This document shows positions 63,859 through 64,000 of a stretch of DNA of 64,000 bases, piece by piece (position 1 is the stretch's first letter; each line of letters starts with the position of its first letter). Source of the stretch: Paracoccus sp. C2R09 (GTDB lineage: Bacteria > Pseudomonadota > Alphaproteobacteria > Rhodobacterales > Rhodobacteraceae); NCBI RefSeq assembly GCF_018860625.1, contig NZ_JAHKQB010000029.1, positions 448,073 through 512,072 of the forward strand, in the 5' to 3' direction. The notes under the pieces were generated by a model. The model was not told the DNA's origin and did no database searches. It saw only the letters and a program-made list of their open reading frames with translations. A program made the position numbers and the translations under genes.

Positions 63859-64000
63859 GTGGCCGACACCCCAGAAGACGATCTGCCCGAAACCCCTGAG
63901 AATGGCGAGGAAGGCGGGACCGAGACCCGCCTCGTGATGCATCACGACGGCCCCATGATCGACATCTCGTCCGAGATGCGCACGTCCTATCTGGACTATG
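63859..64000 (+). CDS. gyrA: DNA gyrase subunit A, 5' part
   Basis: The first 47 codons of a gene that continues beyond the window. A GTG start follows GAGGAAG. After an acidic leader (about 35 residues) the sequence reads MIDISSEMRTSYLDY, which is the conserved opening of GyrA before the winged-helix DNA-cleavage domain. The extended acidic leader is seen in other alphaproteobacteria. The catalytic Tyr lies beyond the window. ParC shares part of this signature, but the IDISSEMRTSYLDY form fits GyrA best. Confidence 0.88.
   Translation, partial: MADTPEDDLPETPENGEEGGTETRLVMHHDGPMIDISSEMRTSYLDY

Overview
This is a chromosomal window of about 66% G+C (estimated by eye) from an alphaproteobacterium of the Rhodobacteraceae, most likely Paracoccus or a close relative. 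The evidence is the mix of gene families: small proteins resembling DUF6477, DUF6456 and DUF6324, a TakP-like TRAP binding protein, MmcB, LpxI and a two-gene pntAB. The tRNA-His also lacks the otherwise universal extra 5' G, a trait of a large alphaproteobacterial clade. I see no insertion sequence, prophage, CRISPR array, rRNA or compositionally foreign island. The gene starts and stops are intact, so this is ordinary core chromosome.

Layout. 1-6.2 kb: an acyl carrier protein and ketosynthase pair, an IalB-like secreted protein, a non-coding gap with three hairpins, a HerA-like ATPase, then a divergent pair (DUF6477-like and a two-HTH regulator that may be a GafA-like gene-transfer-agent activator). 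6.2-10.5 kb: oxyR, lipA, tRNA-Leu, two envelope proteins, then grxD and bolA. 10.7-15.5 kb: a sodium:solute symporter, an MFS transporter, a phosphoglycolate phosphatase and small thiol/phosphatase-like proteins. 15.5-19.6 kb: pntAB and an Ala-rich anchored protein. 19.7-29 kb: pepN, an acyltransferase, obgE-proB, selO, an EEP-family protein and eno.

29-36.7 kb: a MocR regulator diverges from a TakP-like TRAP binding protein, whose membrane subunits lie convergently on the other strand; then cobU-cobT-cobS. 36.7-42.6 kb: a five-gene oligopeptide ABC transporter, then tRNA-His. 42.7-47.1 kb: DUF6324, mmcB, ridA and the lipid A operon fabZ-lpxA-lpxI-lpxB. 47.1-53.8 kb: a MoxR / DUF58 / DUF4159 / amidotransferase-like membrane operon reading into the lipid A operon. 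53.9-64 kb: DUF1285-hyi, a tiny membrane protein, typA, a TetR regulator in front of ahcY-metK, a COQ10-like protein, more tiny membrane proteins, a zinc peptidase, yqaA-dsbB and the 5' end of gyrA.

Themes. Several modules deal with the envelope (acp/ketosynthase, lpx operon, MoxR operon, DUF883/holin-like pair, small lipoproteins). Others deal with redox and Fe-S balance (oxyR, lipA, grxD-bolA, pntAB, dsbB) and with nutrient uptake (symporter, TRAP, Opp). The best candidates for new biology are the possible GafA locus with a CtrA-like box, the hairpin-rich gap at 2510-2926, the Gly-rich tail on the TRAP permease, the riboswitch-free ahcY-metK operon behind a TetR regulator, and four very small membrane or lipoproteins with strong ribosome binding sites.
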